The position numbers and the translations under genes were made by a program. This document shows, in pieces, positions 1-12,012 of a stretch of DNA of 64,000 bases. Location of the stretch: positions 210,800,001 to 210,864,000 of the forward strand of contig JBITNC010000001.1 in the NCBI GenBank assembly GCA_050084985.1, in the 5' to 3' direction. Below the pieces are notes generated by a model that was given only the letters and a program-made list of their open reading frames with translations, did not search any database and was not told where the DNA came from. The stretch is from Nageia nagi. Lineage: Eukaryota; Pinophyta. Positions within the stretch are counted from its first letter, which is position 1; every line of letters begins with the position of its first letter.

Positions 1-1329
1 TATATCTATAAATAGTTTTATTTACTATTTTCAATTAAGAAGAGTAGTTATGAGTATTAATGTTGAACAACCACTCAATTTAGGAGGAAAATGTTTAAAT
101 AGTGGATTGTTGTAAGTCTAAATGGTTGAACATTCTAGTAAATTTTCCCAAGTCTATAAGATGCTTTTGTATATGATAATGCAAGTTGATACTACTTTAC
201 CCTTTGCAACAAGTGGTTGTTTGTTACACTTTGTAAATGTTATGTATGATATGCTATCTTAATTTATGGTTGTGTATTATGATTATGATACCCCAAGGGT
301 AAGATAGTTTGCTATTCTTAATCTTGGTCATGGATTACTACTTGTGCTACAATGCATAGGCTATATAGTTTTAGTTTACTTTTTGTTTAATGTGTTCATC
401 TCTTTCCTAATACTCTTAGCCTTTTTATCTTTATTTTGTTAATTTTAACCTTCATAATACATAGGAACCAACCTACAACCTAGAGATTGAGTAGAAAACC
501 TACATGAGTGCATCCCCACCACCTTTTGCTCTCTCAAGGACCCTACTATTATAGGTAGTAGAGAACTCAACCAGACCAAACCCTTAAGGTTACACTATAC
601 TAATCAACAACCCCATAATAAACTAGGGAATCAAATAATTCATAAAATACTAAACCAAAATTATTGAAATAGAACCAAAATGTAGGTAAACATATTTAAG
701 AAAAATTAACTAGATTATATTTGTAAATTTTGCATGTTTATAGTAATTTTTAAGTTTTTTTAGGCACCAAGGGAGGGTACAAACAAGTTTCATTTGAACA
801 TGCAAATCAATGGTATGTAGATTGTTATTTATTAAGGGGATGATAGGCATCCTACTAATTAATATTTGGCTAAACTCACCCAAGATTAATGGTCCATTTA
901 GCCAACTTCCCAACTAGCTAACTAATTAGTTTGCATGAAATTACTTAGGAAACCCTAACTAGCCTTTTGTAAATTAGTTATGTAGATAGAAAAATAAAGG
1001 TAAGAATTTTTATAAGAAAATGATAATAATTAATAAAAAAACATAAACATTTGTCAAATAATACTTAGGCATGATACAGTGGATATAAGACTGACTAACA
1101 TACCATAAAACATAGAATAGACCATACAAAATAAAAAATAACTTAAGATAAAGAGGATTAACTTTCCAAAATAGGAAACACTAATATTAAGAATACTAAC
1201 ATAGATACTTGAACTTATGCTAGGCTAAGACCTAGCACAAATTTATGCCCATACTCAACATTGTGTAAGGTATGGTAGAGAGGAAGACTAGATTTAGCTT
1301 GAGGTAGTCAAGCTAGGTGGTGTGGTATG
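1..1329. other. AT-rich noncoding sequence, no gene seen
   Basis: No reading frame with recognisable similarity, no clear LTR end and no polypurine tract were found. By comparison with element B, where about 1.4 kb separates the PMD ORF from the LTR, this should be the region of element A between its antisense ORF and its 3' LTR. Confidence 0.5.
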
Positions 1330-2300
1330 ATTGTGATAGGTGATCATCCACAAGGCCTACATTCAAATGTTAGTGGAGCATTATGACTTAGAGCATAATA
1401 CCTCTCATTTACCAAAAGGGGAAACAAAGTTCAACCTAATGGATGTCTATCAAATTCTATGGGTACCCCTCAATGATGAGATGATTACTAAGGATTCCAT
1501 TAAGGGTGGGGCCATGCCAAATAGACATGGTGATGATATTAATTGAAGGATTCCTATTACTAGACATGAGTGGGAATAAGTTCCCTTTAAACCTATTGGA
1601 TGTGTTCAGATATATCATTGATATGAGGATGATCTATGTGTGGGGTCCTACCATTTTATGTAGACTTATCAGTAGATGATCAATAGATATAGAGAAAGAG
1701 TTAGGATCTCCATGTCATTGCTTATACAAATTTGGGCATGGAAGGATGTATAAATAGCATGGCCCCATAGCTTGCAATATGACATACAAAACATTGAGTT
1801 AGTTTACTTTGAGGTGCTTGTAGCAAGGCAAGAACTTCCCTATGCATGATAGCAAGTGAGGGTGTATAAGGCACCTCATCAAAGGCCCTTTGAGGGTGTG
1901 TACTCCTTGCATAGAATAATGTGTGCCATATTTTGGATTGAGGATATTATTTAGAGTCCCTAGAGGAGGGCATTATAGTGGACTAAGGAAGAAAAAAATT
2001 TATCCCATATCAAGATATCCCATGATGTGCATATGAAGAGGCTAAGCTATGCAAAAATGTTCTAGTATGAGCGAGTAGTTTGATAATTTAGGGTCCTTTA
2101 GGATGTGCCAATGGATACTAATTTCAATAGGTCTATGTACACATAACAAGAACTAACTTAAATGAGGTACACACCTTCTAACAAGGTAATTATGATGCTT
2201 GACATGGATGATATTGGGATGAAGGCATCATATGATGCATGGTGGGTACCATAGCAAGAATAAGTTATGATCAATGGGAGACTATAGAAGAAATCAATAG
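1330..2300 (+). pseudogene. Plant mobile domain (PMD, aminotransferase-like) pseudogene of element A
   Basis: Translated pieces match the PMD, a domain found in plant MAIN/MAIL genes, some MULEs and some Ty3/gypsy elements. From 1387 a stretch reads HLPKGETKFNLMDVYQIL, matching the usual HLP-GE-TITLEDV-LGLP core. Around 1635-1668 there is YVWGPTILCRL, and around 1711-1742 SLLIQIWAW, corresponding to the WG-AVL-LYR and LLQLWAWE blocks. A weaker tail (ASYDAWWVPW) lies near 2227-2262. Several stops and frame changes make it non-functional. It is antisense to the integrase relic of the same element, as in element B. In Tat elements antisense ORFs between pol and the 3' LTR are known, some with PMD. 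Function in the element is unknown. Confidence 0.75.
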
Positions 2301-5193
2301 TAGGGGACAAGTTAGGAGCCACCATGAGAGAAATAAATAATTAACTATAGTCACAATCCTAGCACACATAGAAGGATCCATAAAATGCAAGAGTTGGCAG
2401 AAGGGACCTAGGTGGTCATGAGTTTGACTAGTGGTTTGATACCATAGCTAATGGTTCGTAGGCACAAAATGCTCAGCTAGTTTAGAAGCATGAAACTATG
2501 ATCCAAAAGAAGGTTTTAAATATTATAAATATATAAACATCATTTTATAGGAGTAATATATAGTTACTGCAGAGAGAGATGCAACCATCTAGGCTAGGGA
2601 TGGGGTAGAAACATAACTACAAGCAACATAGGTAGAGATACAATGATTAACCATATTGGTGATCATGTTTCATAGAGAGAGACTCTCTCATGATAAATAT
2701 AAGAATAAAATGACCTTATAATTGACATAGATAGATAGGTTTGATCTAATTTCATGGGAGGAGCACTAGATAGTCTAAGATAATTGGTAGAGGGAAGTGA
2801 CCAAGGTGCTAGCTTTCTATAGCTAGTTGCTAGTAGTAGGAATTATGATCATGGATTAACTATTAGGGGGGTGAGACTCATAAATTATCCATATACACAC
2901 ATACAATATGACATCCTAGAGGAGTTAGATGTTTAACAACCATAGGGTATGGAGAAGCAAGTTAGCAAGGATAGTCACATAAGATCCTTGATAGGTGTGC
3001 TCATCTAGGATGAGTACTTTTAGGGTCCCTAGTGAGGATAGTCACATAAGGTTAGGTGATGATGGGGAGGGATAGTAAAAGAATCCCCATAAATAGACAC
3101 AAGGTTCATAGGGAATATGGGGTGATGACACCCCAATAGGTGGATATATAAAACCACATGTTAAGGTTAAAAAATCAAGTTTTTACATGTGCCTATGAGC
3201 TCTTGATTTTGTACATTCATTTTTTATATACATGTATATTTTTTACCATTAAAATGTATTAATGAACATTTATGAACTATATTAATATGGAAATTTGATT
3301 TATGCTTTCATGTTATGGATGTATTGTGATTTTGTGATGTGATGATTTTATGATATGCATATGTGTATAGCTATGATGTTATGTTGATATGTATATGTGA
3401 TGATGTTTATGCATTGCTATGATGATGATGATGATTTTTCTTAGAGGTATGATTATATTGATATATGGATGGATGATGAAAATATATGTATGAACTAACA
3501 AAATAATATGTATGCATGAACATGAAATTATATAACAAAACACACACATAAATAAGTAAAAAAGTACTTGCATGTATGGATAATGGACAATATATTGTAT
3601 GTATAATTATCAAACAATGTATATGTGTGTATAAATAGGATAAAAATCATATAATATACACACATATATATGGATAAATAAGAATGCATTATACATGTAT
3701 GACTCACATAGGTATATATAACAACATAATAAGCATGTATGTATATGATAAAATCACATAACATACACCCACATAACAAAATAAGATGAATGCATAATTG
3801 AAAATTTGTGATAAACAAGAATAATATTGATCATAAAATGATTAAAAATATGACAAAAGGCATGATTAAAAAGTAACTAAAATGAATTTGGTTAATAAAG
3901 TGATAATACAATGATGATGATAAGTGACAAAGATACAAATAATTGATGAAAAATTATTATAGAATTAACAATAAAATGATAAAGATTAAGATGAATGATA
4001 ATAAATAACAATTTACAAAATAATAAAAAATAATAAGGAAAATTAAGATCATGGTAAAACAATGACAAAAAACTAACCCTAAATTAAAAATACAATCATA
4101 ACAAAAATGAGTGACAAGGATAGAACTCATGATTTACAAATATGAAAGAAAAAGATAATGATAATAAAATACATGAAAAAATGTTAAGAAAAATACACCA
4201 TGAAAAGGTGATAGGAATACTATGCAATCCTATGCAAAAAAGCATATACAAGAAAAAGGAACATGTATATAAACATCATTGAACAAGAAATGGAATGATA
4301 ACAAAGCAAACATACTCAAATCAATATAAAAATGACATCACCAATTTGCCTAGAATAGGATTTGAATATAATTTTGATAAGTGAAAAGTGGAAAAATACA
4401 AACTTCAATGAAGTATATTAAATAATCATCATGTTTAAAGATCAAACATATTTGATAACATGATTGTAGGTAATTTTATCAAAGAACAAGATCAAATATA
4501 TCAAAAAATGGATACAATTTGACTAATATATGAAGCCAAAACTAGAGGCAACTTACAATGTTATGAAACCCTTCAGTGGTCATTAAAATGGTGTCATTCT
4601 AAGTACCCTTTACTTTGGTTTTCAAAAATATATCAAATTATAAGCTAAAAATGTAAACTTCAACACAATGACTATATTTATATGAAGGAAGAACCAAAAA
4701 AATATAGAATGGAAAATGGACATCATTTGATGAGTCAAAAAAACCAACACAAAAGGCTATTTTAGAGGGGTATAATTTTATAACCTTTGTCCTTGAAATC
4801 TAAAATGCTAAAAAATAACCTCAAAATTATATTAAATTGAATAGGGTAACTTAAAATGATATAAAAATATAATACAAGATTAATTTTGAAGAAATGGGAA
4901 AAAAATAACCATAAAACACATATGCTTATTGAGGCACTAGATAGGGCTAAGTAGGGATTTAGGGAAAGCATTAAAATAGTCAAGATGGAAAAAATGGTCA
5001 ACATAGAGGTAAAAATCATAGATATCAAGGATAAATAAAATATAAAACACATCATAACATGAAAATAATAAGTGACAACATATGAAAATATGAGATATGA
5101 AAATGAAAAAAAATAATAAGTGACAAAACAAGAGATGTGGCATTGAAGGATATCAAAATGCATCACCAAGTCATATATAATATAAGGATATCC
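2301..5193. other. AT-rich noncoding spacer of element A
   Basis: Low-complexity sequence rich in ATG/CAT and TATA words, with a short (GAT)n run near 3420-3437. Several overlapping minus-strand frames at 3379-3818 and 4762-5298 are hydrophobic translations of AT-rich DNA with no family resemblance. The last one runs across the LTR boundary of element B. I see no gene here. Confidence 0.6.
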
Positions 5194-5198
5194 CTTAG
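5194..5198. repeat. Target-site duplication of element B, left copy (CTTAG)
   Basis: CTTAG directly precedes the TG of the 5' LTR of B and recurs at 38736-38740 directly after the CA of its 3' LTR. Five base pairs is the usual duplication for Ty3/gypsy integrase. Confidence 0.9.
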
Positions 5199-6003
5199 TG
5201 TAGAACCTAAAAATGATCCCTCTTTTGATAAATGAAATAAGAGGATAAAAATTTAAATAATTAGTAAAGTTTGCATAGAGCTTTCTAGTCGCTAGCAATC
5301 GACTCTAGTCATCAACTCTCGATGGTAAATTGCTATCCATCCTAAAAATAGAAAAAATAGGTGCCCAAGGAAATAAGATAACAGATCAAGGATGAGTCAT
5401 CCTTGATCCTACATTTTCCTTGTATGAATATAACCTATGACAAGGTTGGATGAGATTTTTTACCCAGCCCTACCTTCCAAAATAGCAACTTTGTCTACCT
5501 TGGAAAATCTATAAATAATATCCCTCCAATGGAGAAAAAAAGAGAGGAATTAGAAGACTAAATGCAACCTTATGCTATTGAATTACATCTAGATTGCTAA
5601 GTACATTGCATTTACTATTTTTACTTATATGCATGTTCATTTCATGTTTATTTATTATAATTTCATAGCATAAGTAGGTATGTTTTGATGTGTTATTTGT
5701 TTTTATATGTGTAGGATTTACAGGAATAGTAGCTAATTTAAGAAAAGAAGAACCAAATAACCAACAAAAATAAGTAATCAACATCATTCTATTCCTTTTG
5801 TAGGTTTCAAAGCATTACTTGGAACTTGCAAACAACATCAAAGAAGGCCTCTATGAGGCCCATATTATATATTATACTTAAGCCCTCTATTCTAGGCAAA
5901 CTTGTAGTCAAAATTATGTTTTGTACCAAAAATCAATAAAGAGTTTTTATGGTTGTAATATCTATTATTTTTCATGCTTGTAGGGTTATTTTTTGGGTAA
6001 ATA
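5199..6003 (+). repeat. 5' LTR of element B
   Basis: Starts TGTAGAACCTAAAAATGA and ends GGGTAAATA, where the terminal CA has become TA; the 3' LTR keeps GGGTAAACA. It contains a TATA box (5509-5517) and an AATAAA signal (5935-5940). It is colinear with 37901-38735, with many substitutions and small indels. Length is 805 bp. Confidence 0.9.
5509..5517 (+). promoter_or_regulatory. TATA box of the B 5' LTR
   Basis: CTATAAATA, preserved at the equivalent place in the 3' LTR (38252-38260). It marks the end of U3; transcription would start about 30 bases downstream. Confidence 0.6.
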
Positions 6004-6006
6004 TTT

Positions 6007-6023
6007 TGGTGCTAGGAGGGCCC
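6007..6023 (+). other. Primer-binding site region of element B
   Basis: TGGTGCTAGGAGGGCCC begins 3 bases after the LTR. The matching sites in C (12879, TGGCGCTAGAAGGAGGGCC) and D (41009, TGGTGATAGAAGGAGGGCC) show a shared primer. The priming tRNA was not identified. Confidence 0.65.
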
Positions 6024-7916
6024 TCACACATAGGCTACATCAAAAATGAGATACAAGAGGTGTTTCTTTCCTTTCATATTTCCTTTTTTATCTTTTGTGT
6101 GTGGAATCATCACTAAGTCTCATACTATTTTATATTTTCTATTCTATGTTTTATTTCTCTGTTATCATTGAAAACTAGTATTGGGCACCAATGATTTATA
6201 TTGGAATGCCAGTGATTTATTGGAATGCTAGCGATTTGTTGTGAAATGATAATGATTGTTATGGATTGCTAGCAAATATTTTAGATCACCAACAATTATA
6301 TGTAAAAGTGTGAAAATTCCATCAACTTTAGATAGAAGGTATATGTTTGAACTTTTGTGAATACTAAAAGTGTAATTTATGCATTAAAAAATGGAAAATA
6401 GAAAAGGATTCCTTGTTTGTGATTTCTTTGCCAAGATTGCATTTAGGAGGGGTAGAAGGGTGATTAAATAATATGCACTATTTTTTACTTTATTTAAATA
6501 AATTATATACATGTTGTTTATCTTTTTTGGTTTTGATAATGATAAACAAAATCACCTAATACTTTCTCTTACACTCATCTATGCTCTCCCTTTATGTCAA
6601 AAGGTGATCTTAAGTGATCAGAATGGGTGCAATAAGAAAGGAGTAAATGAACTCTTTTTCCTTTTTTCTCACTTTTTATCACTAAAATTGATATTAAACT
6701 TTCATTAAGTAAATTCCACACTCAAAAGGAGGAATTAAATCTCATTTAAGAAATGGAATAAATATAAAGTTAATTTACTAGGTCTAAGGTAGACTCAAAT
6801 GCATTAAACTAGTTAATTTACTGGGTGGGTATTTTTCCTTCACATTAATACTCTTCAATGGTCTACCTCATCATTTTGAAAGGAGATTGAAGGATGGTAA
6901 TTTTAAGATGAGTTAAAGGATCTCATATAAGGAAATTCACTTCACATTAAAACTCTTCATGTCTACCTTACCACTCCAAAAGGTCAAAGGATTGTGACTT
7001 GAAGAGGAGTTAAGGAACCTCACTTAAGGTAATTTACATTCATTAAATGGCTTCTTACATATCTTATTTTATCTCTCCAAAGGTATATGTGATTAATAAT
7101 AAGTGGTAAATGAACTTCACCTAATTACTTTTGCACTAAAAAGGAGTAAATGAATCTTATTAAAGTCTGGTTAAATTACACTAAAAATGGTGATGAAACT
7201 CTTGGGTTAGATTAAAACTCATTAATCAAAACATTTCTTTTTTCACATTAAATAAAACATAATCAAAGGACATGTATGCTGGGTTGGGGTGCAATTATCA
7301 TGAGTTTTTTCATTTTTAATATATATGCATAAGACCTTTTAAAAATAAACATCAATGAGTTGGAGGTGATGACGAACTATTGATTCTATATTTCTTGTGT
7401 ACCCATTGACCACATCATAAGATATAGAGCCAAACTTGGAGATGAATACTAAGTTCTAGGATAAAAATCATCACTTTACATTAGGTGACTAAATAAGAAA
7501 GTTATGATTAGATTCCACTATCAAGATAATCTTCAATGGCATTCCTTGAGTCCCATTGCACTAAGGGACCACCTTAAGTGCCAAGCTGATACATTGCCAT
7601 AGATTACCTATATGATTCCAGCCTACCCTTATTTAAAACACCTAACTAGAAAAAATAAAACTAAGAAAATTAACAAAAACAAAATTAATGTTTCACATTA
7701 CTTATTAAAGAAAAATTAATTAAATTAGATAAGATAATTAGACTAAAAAGGTGAGTTTATAAATAGGCTATTTATGCATTCATTTATTTTCTTGATAATA
7801 TAAAACTAAAAATAAAAACATAATTTCTATGAATGATATATTTTTTATTTCATTTATTGTTTAATCAAAAAATAAAAATAAAAATAAAAGGTACAAGGTC
7901 TTGAAAATAAAAGAGA
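6024..7916 (+). other. 5' leader of element B, with minisatellite and repeated blocks
   Basis: No ORF. At 6178-6300 imperfect copies of a TGCCAGTGATT-like unit follow one another. From about 6560 to 7130 related blocks recur, each with a phrase such as CTCTTCAATGGTCTACC followed by AAAGG and GATTG. Around 7539-7572 is a block (ATGGCATTCCTTGAGTCCCA) that is almost identical in the leader of D near 47188. The same features occur in the leaders of C and D, so they are family traits. Confidence 0.6.
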
Positions 7917-10811
7917 ATAGTTAATACTCTTTCTTAAATGGCTTGTCAACAACAAGAGCCTTATAATGAAACCAACCAAGAGAGGAAACCTAGTCATAGG
8001 TCTCATAAAACTAGTAGAGAAATATCAAGGAGAGGAACTCTTTAAGAAATATAAGACACCTTAAATGAAGTAAGATAACATTTAATGCAGTTAAGGATTT
8101 CTCATTCTTCTCATGCTCATAGTCTTCCATTAGATTTAACTTATCTAGTAGAAGAAACACCAATAGGTAATAAGAAAGAGTTATTTTAAGGAGGACTACA
8201 TCACAAATGCATTTGGCTTATACCATTTTACAAAAAGATCCTTTTAAACTAAAGTATAATCACATTATGCATTATATACCAGATGGATGTCTAGTCCAAT
8301 CCTATATAAGATGAGATTATTATACCCCTTCCACCATCTCTAGAAGGATGAATGAATTCAATGATAGAATTTCAATACATACAGCTACTCCTGCACCTAA
8401 ATCAAGAAGCCATGTTAGGGTGTATAATGATGCTTATCATATTTTGAAAATTAATACACCTACCCCTAGGACTAGTTATGCTTCTTCTATTATGAGTTAT
8501 GTGGATCTTAGTACTACTTATACTACCTTAAGGACTAGTCATAGGATTCCCAAATAAATATAGGAGAAATCTTGATCTTTTAAGGTATAAGGTAGAAGAT
8601 ATGCCATCATATGTGTCTAGATCCAATCTAAATCAAGAATAAGCTCAAAATAACCAAAAAACTACTATATAATCTAAATACATAGGAATCGAATCAACCT
8701 AGAAGATTAGGATGAAATCCATGTTTGTAAACACATCTTGTATTTCATGCATATCAAAATAAAACACCCTTAGGGAAACCTAATAAATAATAATTTCAAA
8801 CTCAAATTCAAAATAGACCCAATCAAAAAATAGTAGGTAATAGAAAGTTACCATCTAGAGTAAGGTCCTTATCTCCCCAAGGTCATAAAAATTATAAAAA
8901 TCAAAACCTTTGTTTACCTAAAAAAGGAAGGTATTACATTAGAAACAAACTATAAGACCCACTTTACCTCAATTTAGGCATGAAGTTTAAAAATATCATG
9001 CTCTTACACCTTTATATGAATAGGAACAATGATAATTTCCTCCATATCAACAACCTCAACCTATTCCACCATATAATGAAAATTATTATGGTGATCAAAC
9101 ACTTTCCAAAAGAAGTTACCAATCATTTCCAACAAACAAACAAAGGGAAGGTAACATGGATAATAAAAATCCTATCATTCCTACACAACCAATTAATGAT
9201 TTTGATGAAAGATTAATAGAGATTGAGAGAATGTTACATTAATAAAACAAGCATAAAGTCTCTTATGAAATAATTTGTAATGAACCCATACACCCTAGTG
9301 TTCCTAAGAGAGATATCCCTTTCAAATTTGACATTCTAAAAATTGAATCTTTCAAAGAAAAGGAGGATCCTAAAGAACATTTATATACACTTTAAATATT
9401 CAAGTTATGTAATTTTTAACAATGATGCTTTGATGTTATGTATCTTTATTATGACACTTATTGGATTAGTAATGGATTGGTATAATAACTTAACTAAACA
9501 TAGCATCACAACATATGCACAATTAGCTAACTTATTTTTAGAACACTTTAGGATAAATATTAAAGATAAAACTTCCATAACTAATCTCACAAGATTACAA
9601 CAATTTTAGGATGAGATAGTTATCGACTTTATTTCAAGATGTAGGGTGATTTTGACAAGCATGCCTTATACTCTACCATAATAATAACTACTAAAAATTT
9701 TTAGTTAAAGTCATCTACGACCCTTACGGATTCAACAACACAAGAAATTTGAGGAAGTAATTTCTCGAGCTTTTGTAATAGAAAAGGTTAAAATCTAGGA
9801 TGGAGAACTAAAGAGTCAAAATAAAGAGCCTTATGTTAGAAATAAAAATTAGGTGAACAATCAATAAAACTAATTCTTGCTAATAAAGTCTCTTATTTTA
9901 AATATGGAGAACCAAACCCTCTACAAAATACACTTTCTCCATAAAATGAAGAAAGAAAACCTAGGCCACCCCATAGAAAGTTTACTCCATTGATTGAAAC
10001 TATTTATGATATTTTGAAAACATTAATGGACCATCAAATGATTATATTACCTAAAATACAACCTAAAATACCATATGTAAGAGATATTAAATGGTACAAT
10101 GAGAATGATTATTACTAGTATCATCATCAAAAGGGTCATACTATAGGTAACTGTAGGACATTACAACACAAGGTTCAAGATTTGATTGATCAAAGAAGTT
10201 TACAAGTAGATAACCCATTAACTATACCTAATCAAAATCTAGGAATATATCAAAACCCAATTCTTCAACATCAATAAAATACCATAACATCAAAAATATA
10301 CCAAAATCAAGTAATGCATAAAGGATTTCAAGATGCTTCTACTTTAATTGCTATGGTAAGCATAGCTACAAGAACCCAAAGGGCACAAGGAAGGCAAGTT
10401 GATATTCCCAACAATATTATACAACCAAATATACCTAGACCTCAACCTCCTAATATTTTAGTCAAAGGAGATTTACAACATCAATTAAGAAACTCACAAG
10501 TGAAGATGTCCTTATTTGAATTATTACAGCAATCTAAAGATCATAGAGAAGCTATGAACCAATTATTACAAATAATTGAGCTAGTTATTGATGACCCTAA
10601 AAGCTTTGTATCTTTTATGGGAAATATTAAAATGAACCAAAAACCCACTATTTCCTTCCACGATCATGAATTTAGGATATCAAATCAATTACAAGGTCAA
10701 GATCCCCCATTACATATTATAGCCAAGATAGATGGGAAGGCTTTTAAAAGCATATTAATAGATGAAGGTTTTGTAATAAATATCATTTCTATAACTTCCT
10801 ACAAGAACTTG
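7917..10811 (+). pseudogene. Element B gag and start of protease (interrupted by element C)
   Basis: By alignment with D the original start is at 7917, where ATG has become ATA; an in-frame ATG lies at 7938. The Retrotrans_gag region lies around 9260-9700 (CNEPIHPSVPKRDIPFKFDI, then DPKEHL). The knuckle near 10105-10155 reads YHHQKGHTIGNC, with its first cysteine lost next to a stop. The open frame 10314-10829 covers the gag-protease linker and the protease start. The active-site motif at 10761-10772 is IDEGF. The frame then breaks at SYKNL|, where element C inserted, and resumes at 25471 with NLPFSHI. Many stops lie before 10314. Confidence 0.8.
10807..10811. repeat. Target-site duplication of element C, left copy (ACTTG)
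   Basis: ACTTG lies directly before TGTAGACAC and recurs at 25471-25475 after the 3' LTR. Removing C and one copy restores the B protease frame across the joint, matching the same place in the protease of C and D. Confidence 0.95.
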
Positions 10812-11099
10812 TGTAGACACTTAAAATAAACCCTATCTTTAATTTAATAAATAAATAAATAAAACAAGTATTTTTTCTAATATATATCATATTAAAATAA
10901 TTGTTGATTAAGATTATGTAATATATGCACCGTGAACAATCTTAACCAAAGTAAATCAAGAATAGACTAGGGGGATAGTCTGATCTCTAGAGAAGGCCAG
11001 TTCCTTATCTATTGGGCGTAGAAAAAGTAACAGAAAAGGAAATAAAATGGGGTAGATTGTAGATGATATGGCTTCTTGATAACTATGATCTAATCTCTC

Positions 11100-11760
11100 A
11101 CTAGCCTCATCTTTACATTCCGGAATGCTCCACTTATCGACTCCAGCTATTTGATCACTCCTTGATGACATCATCACTTCTGGGACCTGATTTCACTCAA
11201 AAATGTGAACATCATTCTCCCCATGATGTCATCTTCGTACTTCCAAAATGCTTTACTTACTGGCTCTAGCTATTTGATCACTCCTTGATGACATCATCAC
11301 TTCTGGGACCCGATTTCACTCAAAAATGTGAACATCGTTCTCCTCGTGATGTCATCTTCACACTTCCAGAATGCTTTACTTACTAGCTCTAGCTATTTGA
11401 TCACTCCTTGATGACCTCATCACTTCTAGGACCTAATTTCATTCAAAAATTTGAACATCATTCTCCCCGTGACATCATCATCTCTACATTTTAGAATGCT
11501 CTACTCACCGGCTCTAGCTATTTGGTCACTCTTTGCTGACCTCATCATCTCTAGAACCTAGGCTTTTCTACAAATGAGCTTTATTATTTCCTTCTAGAAT
11601 GCTTACTCACCGACTCTGGCTATTTGGTCACTCTTTACTGACCTCATCATCTCCGGAACCTAGGCTTTTCCATAACTGAGCTTTATCATTTCCTTCTAGA
11701 ACACTTAATTTACGAACTTCAACCTTTTTACTCACCCACACTGACCTCATCATCTCCAAA
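11100..11760 (+). repeat. Tandem repeats in U3 of the C 5' LTR
   Basis: GCTATTTG recurs at 11146, 11269, 11392, 11517 and 11619, giving units of about 123, 123, 125 and 102 bp. Each unit carries a near-palindromic TGATGACATCATC or TGACCTCATCATC word and an AGAATGCT word. The array is present at the same place in the 3' LTR (about 23695-24350). Confidence 0.8.
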
Positions 11761-11965
11761 ACCTAGAATTTACCAGAACATGACTAGCTTATCCTCTATG
11801 ATGTCATCATTTCATTCCGAAACTCTTTTATCTACTGACTCCGGCCTATTTTATTTGCTCCAAAAAAACTCCTAGGAATCTTAAAATGAACTCATGATTG
11901 CAAGTAAAGTACACTGGGGCTTCAATAAAGAATTTATTATATTATCAGATCAATCTTTTCAAACA

Positions 11966-12012
11966 TATATAAAACAAGTGGTCTTACGACCCTGGTCATT
12001 AAAAAATGACCA
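11966..12012 (+). promoter_or_regulatory. TATA box and transcript-start hairpin of the C 5' LTR
   Basis: TATATAAAA at 11966-11974 is followed at 11993-12012 by a perfect 8-bp stem, TGGTCATT / AATGACCA, with loop AAAA. The hairpin would sit at or near the 5' end of the RNA. The 3' LTR has the same TATA (24561-24569) and the same hairpin with one mismatch (24588-24607). Confidence 0.55.

Larger units (their letters stand above)
1..5198 (-). mobile_element. Element A, left fragment (3' part of an old Tat-like Ty3/gypsy element)
   Basis: This is the left piece of the oldest layer. Its other piece is 38736-40163, where a minus-strand integrase relic lies. The two were contiguous before element B inserted, as shown by CTTAG on both sides of B. 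In this reading the minus-strand pol lies to the right and this piece is the 3' region, with a PMD-type ORF on the opposite (plus) strand. Element B has the same order and orientation: pol, spacer, antisense PMD, LTR. The 3' LTR of A was not recognised and probably lies left of the window. The assignment of this fragment to the same element as the integrase relic is inference from order and from the target duplication. Confidence 0.6.

Noticed and set aside
3379-3818. Overlapping minus-strand frames rich in I, Y, H
   Set aside because: They come from repeated TATATG/CATG words; several frames are open at once, as expected from low-complexity DNA.
4762-5298. 178-codon minus-strand open frame
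   Set aside because: It runs across the left end of element B's LTR, which inserted later, and its translation is a hydrophobic product of AT-rich DNA with no family match.
5199-6003. Reading the 5198/38736 joint as two unrelated LTRs
   Set aside because: Full colinearity of the two LTRs, shared TATA and AATAAA positions and the exact CTTAG duplication show one element.
10956-11177. Minus-strand frame repeated almost exactly at 23550-23771
   Set aside because: Both copies lie in U3 of the C LTRs; the apparent conservation is only LTR duplication.
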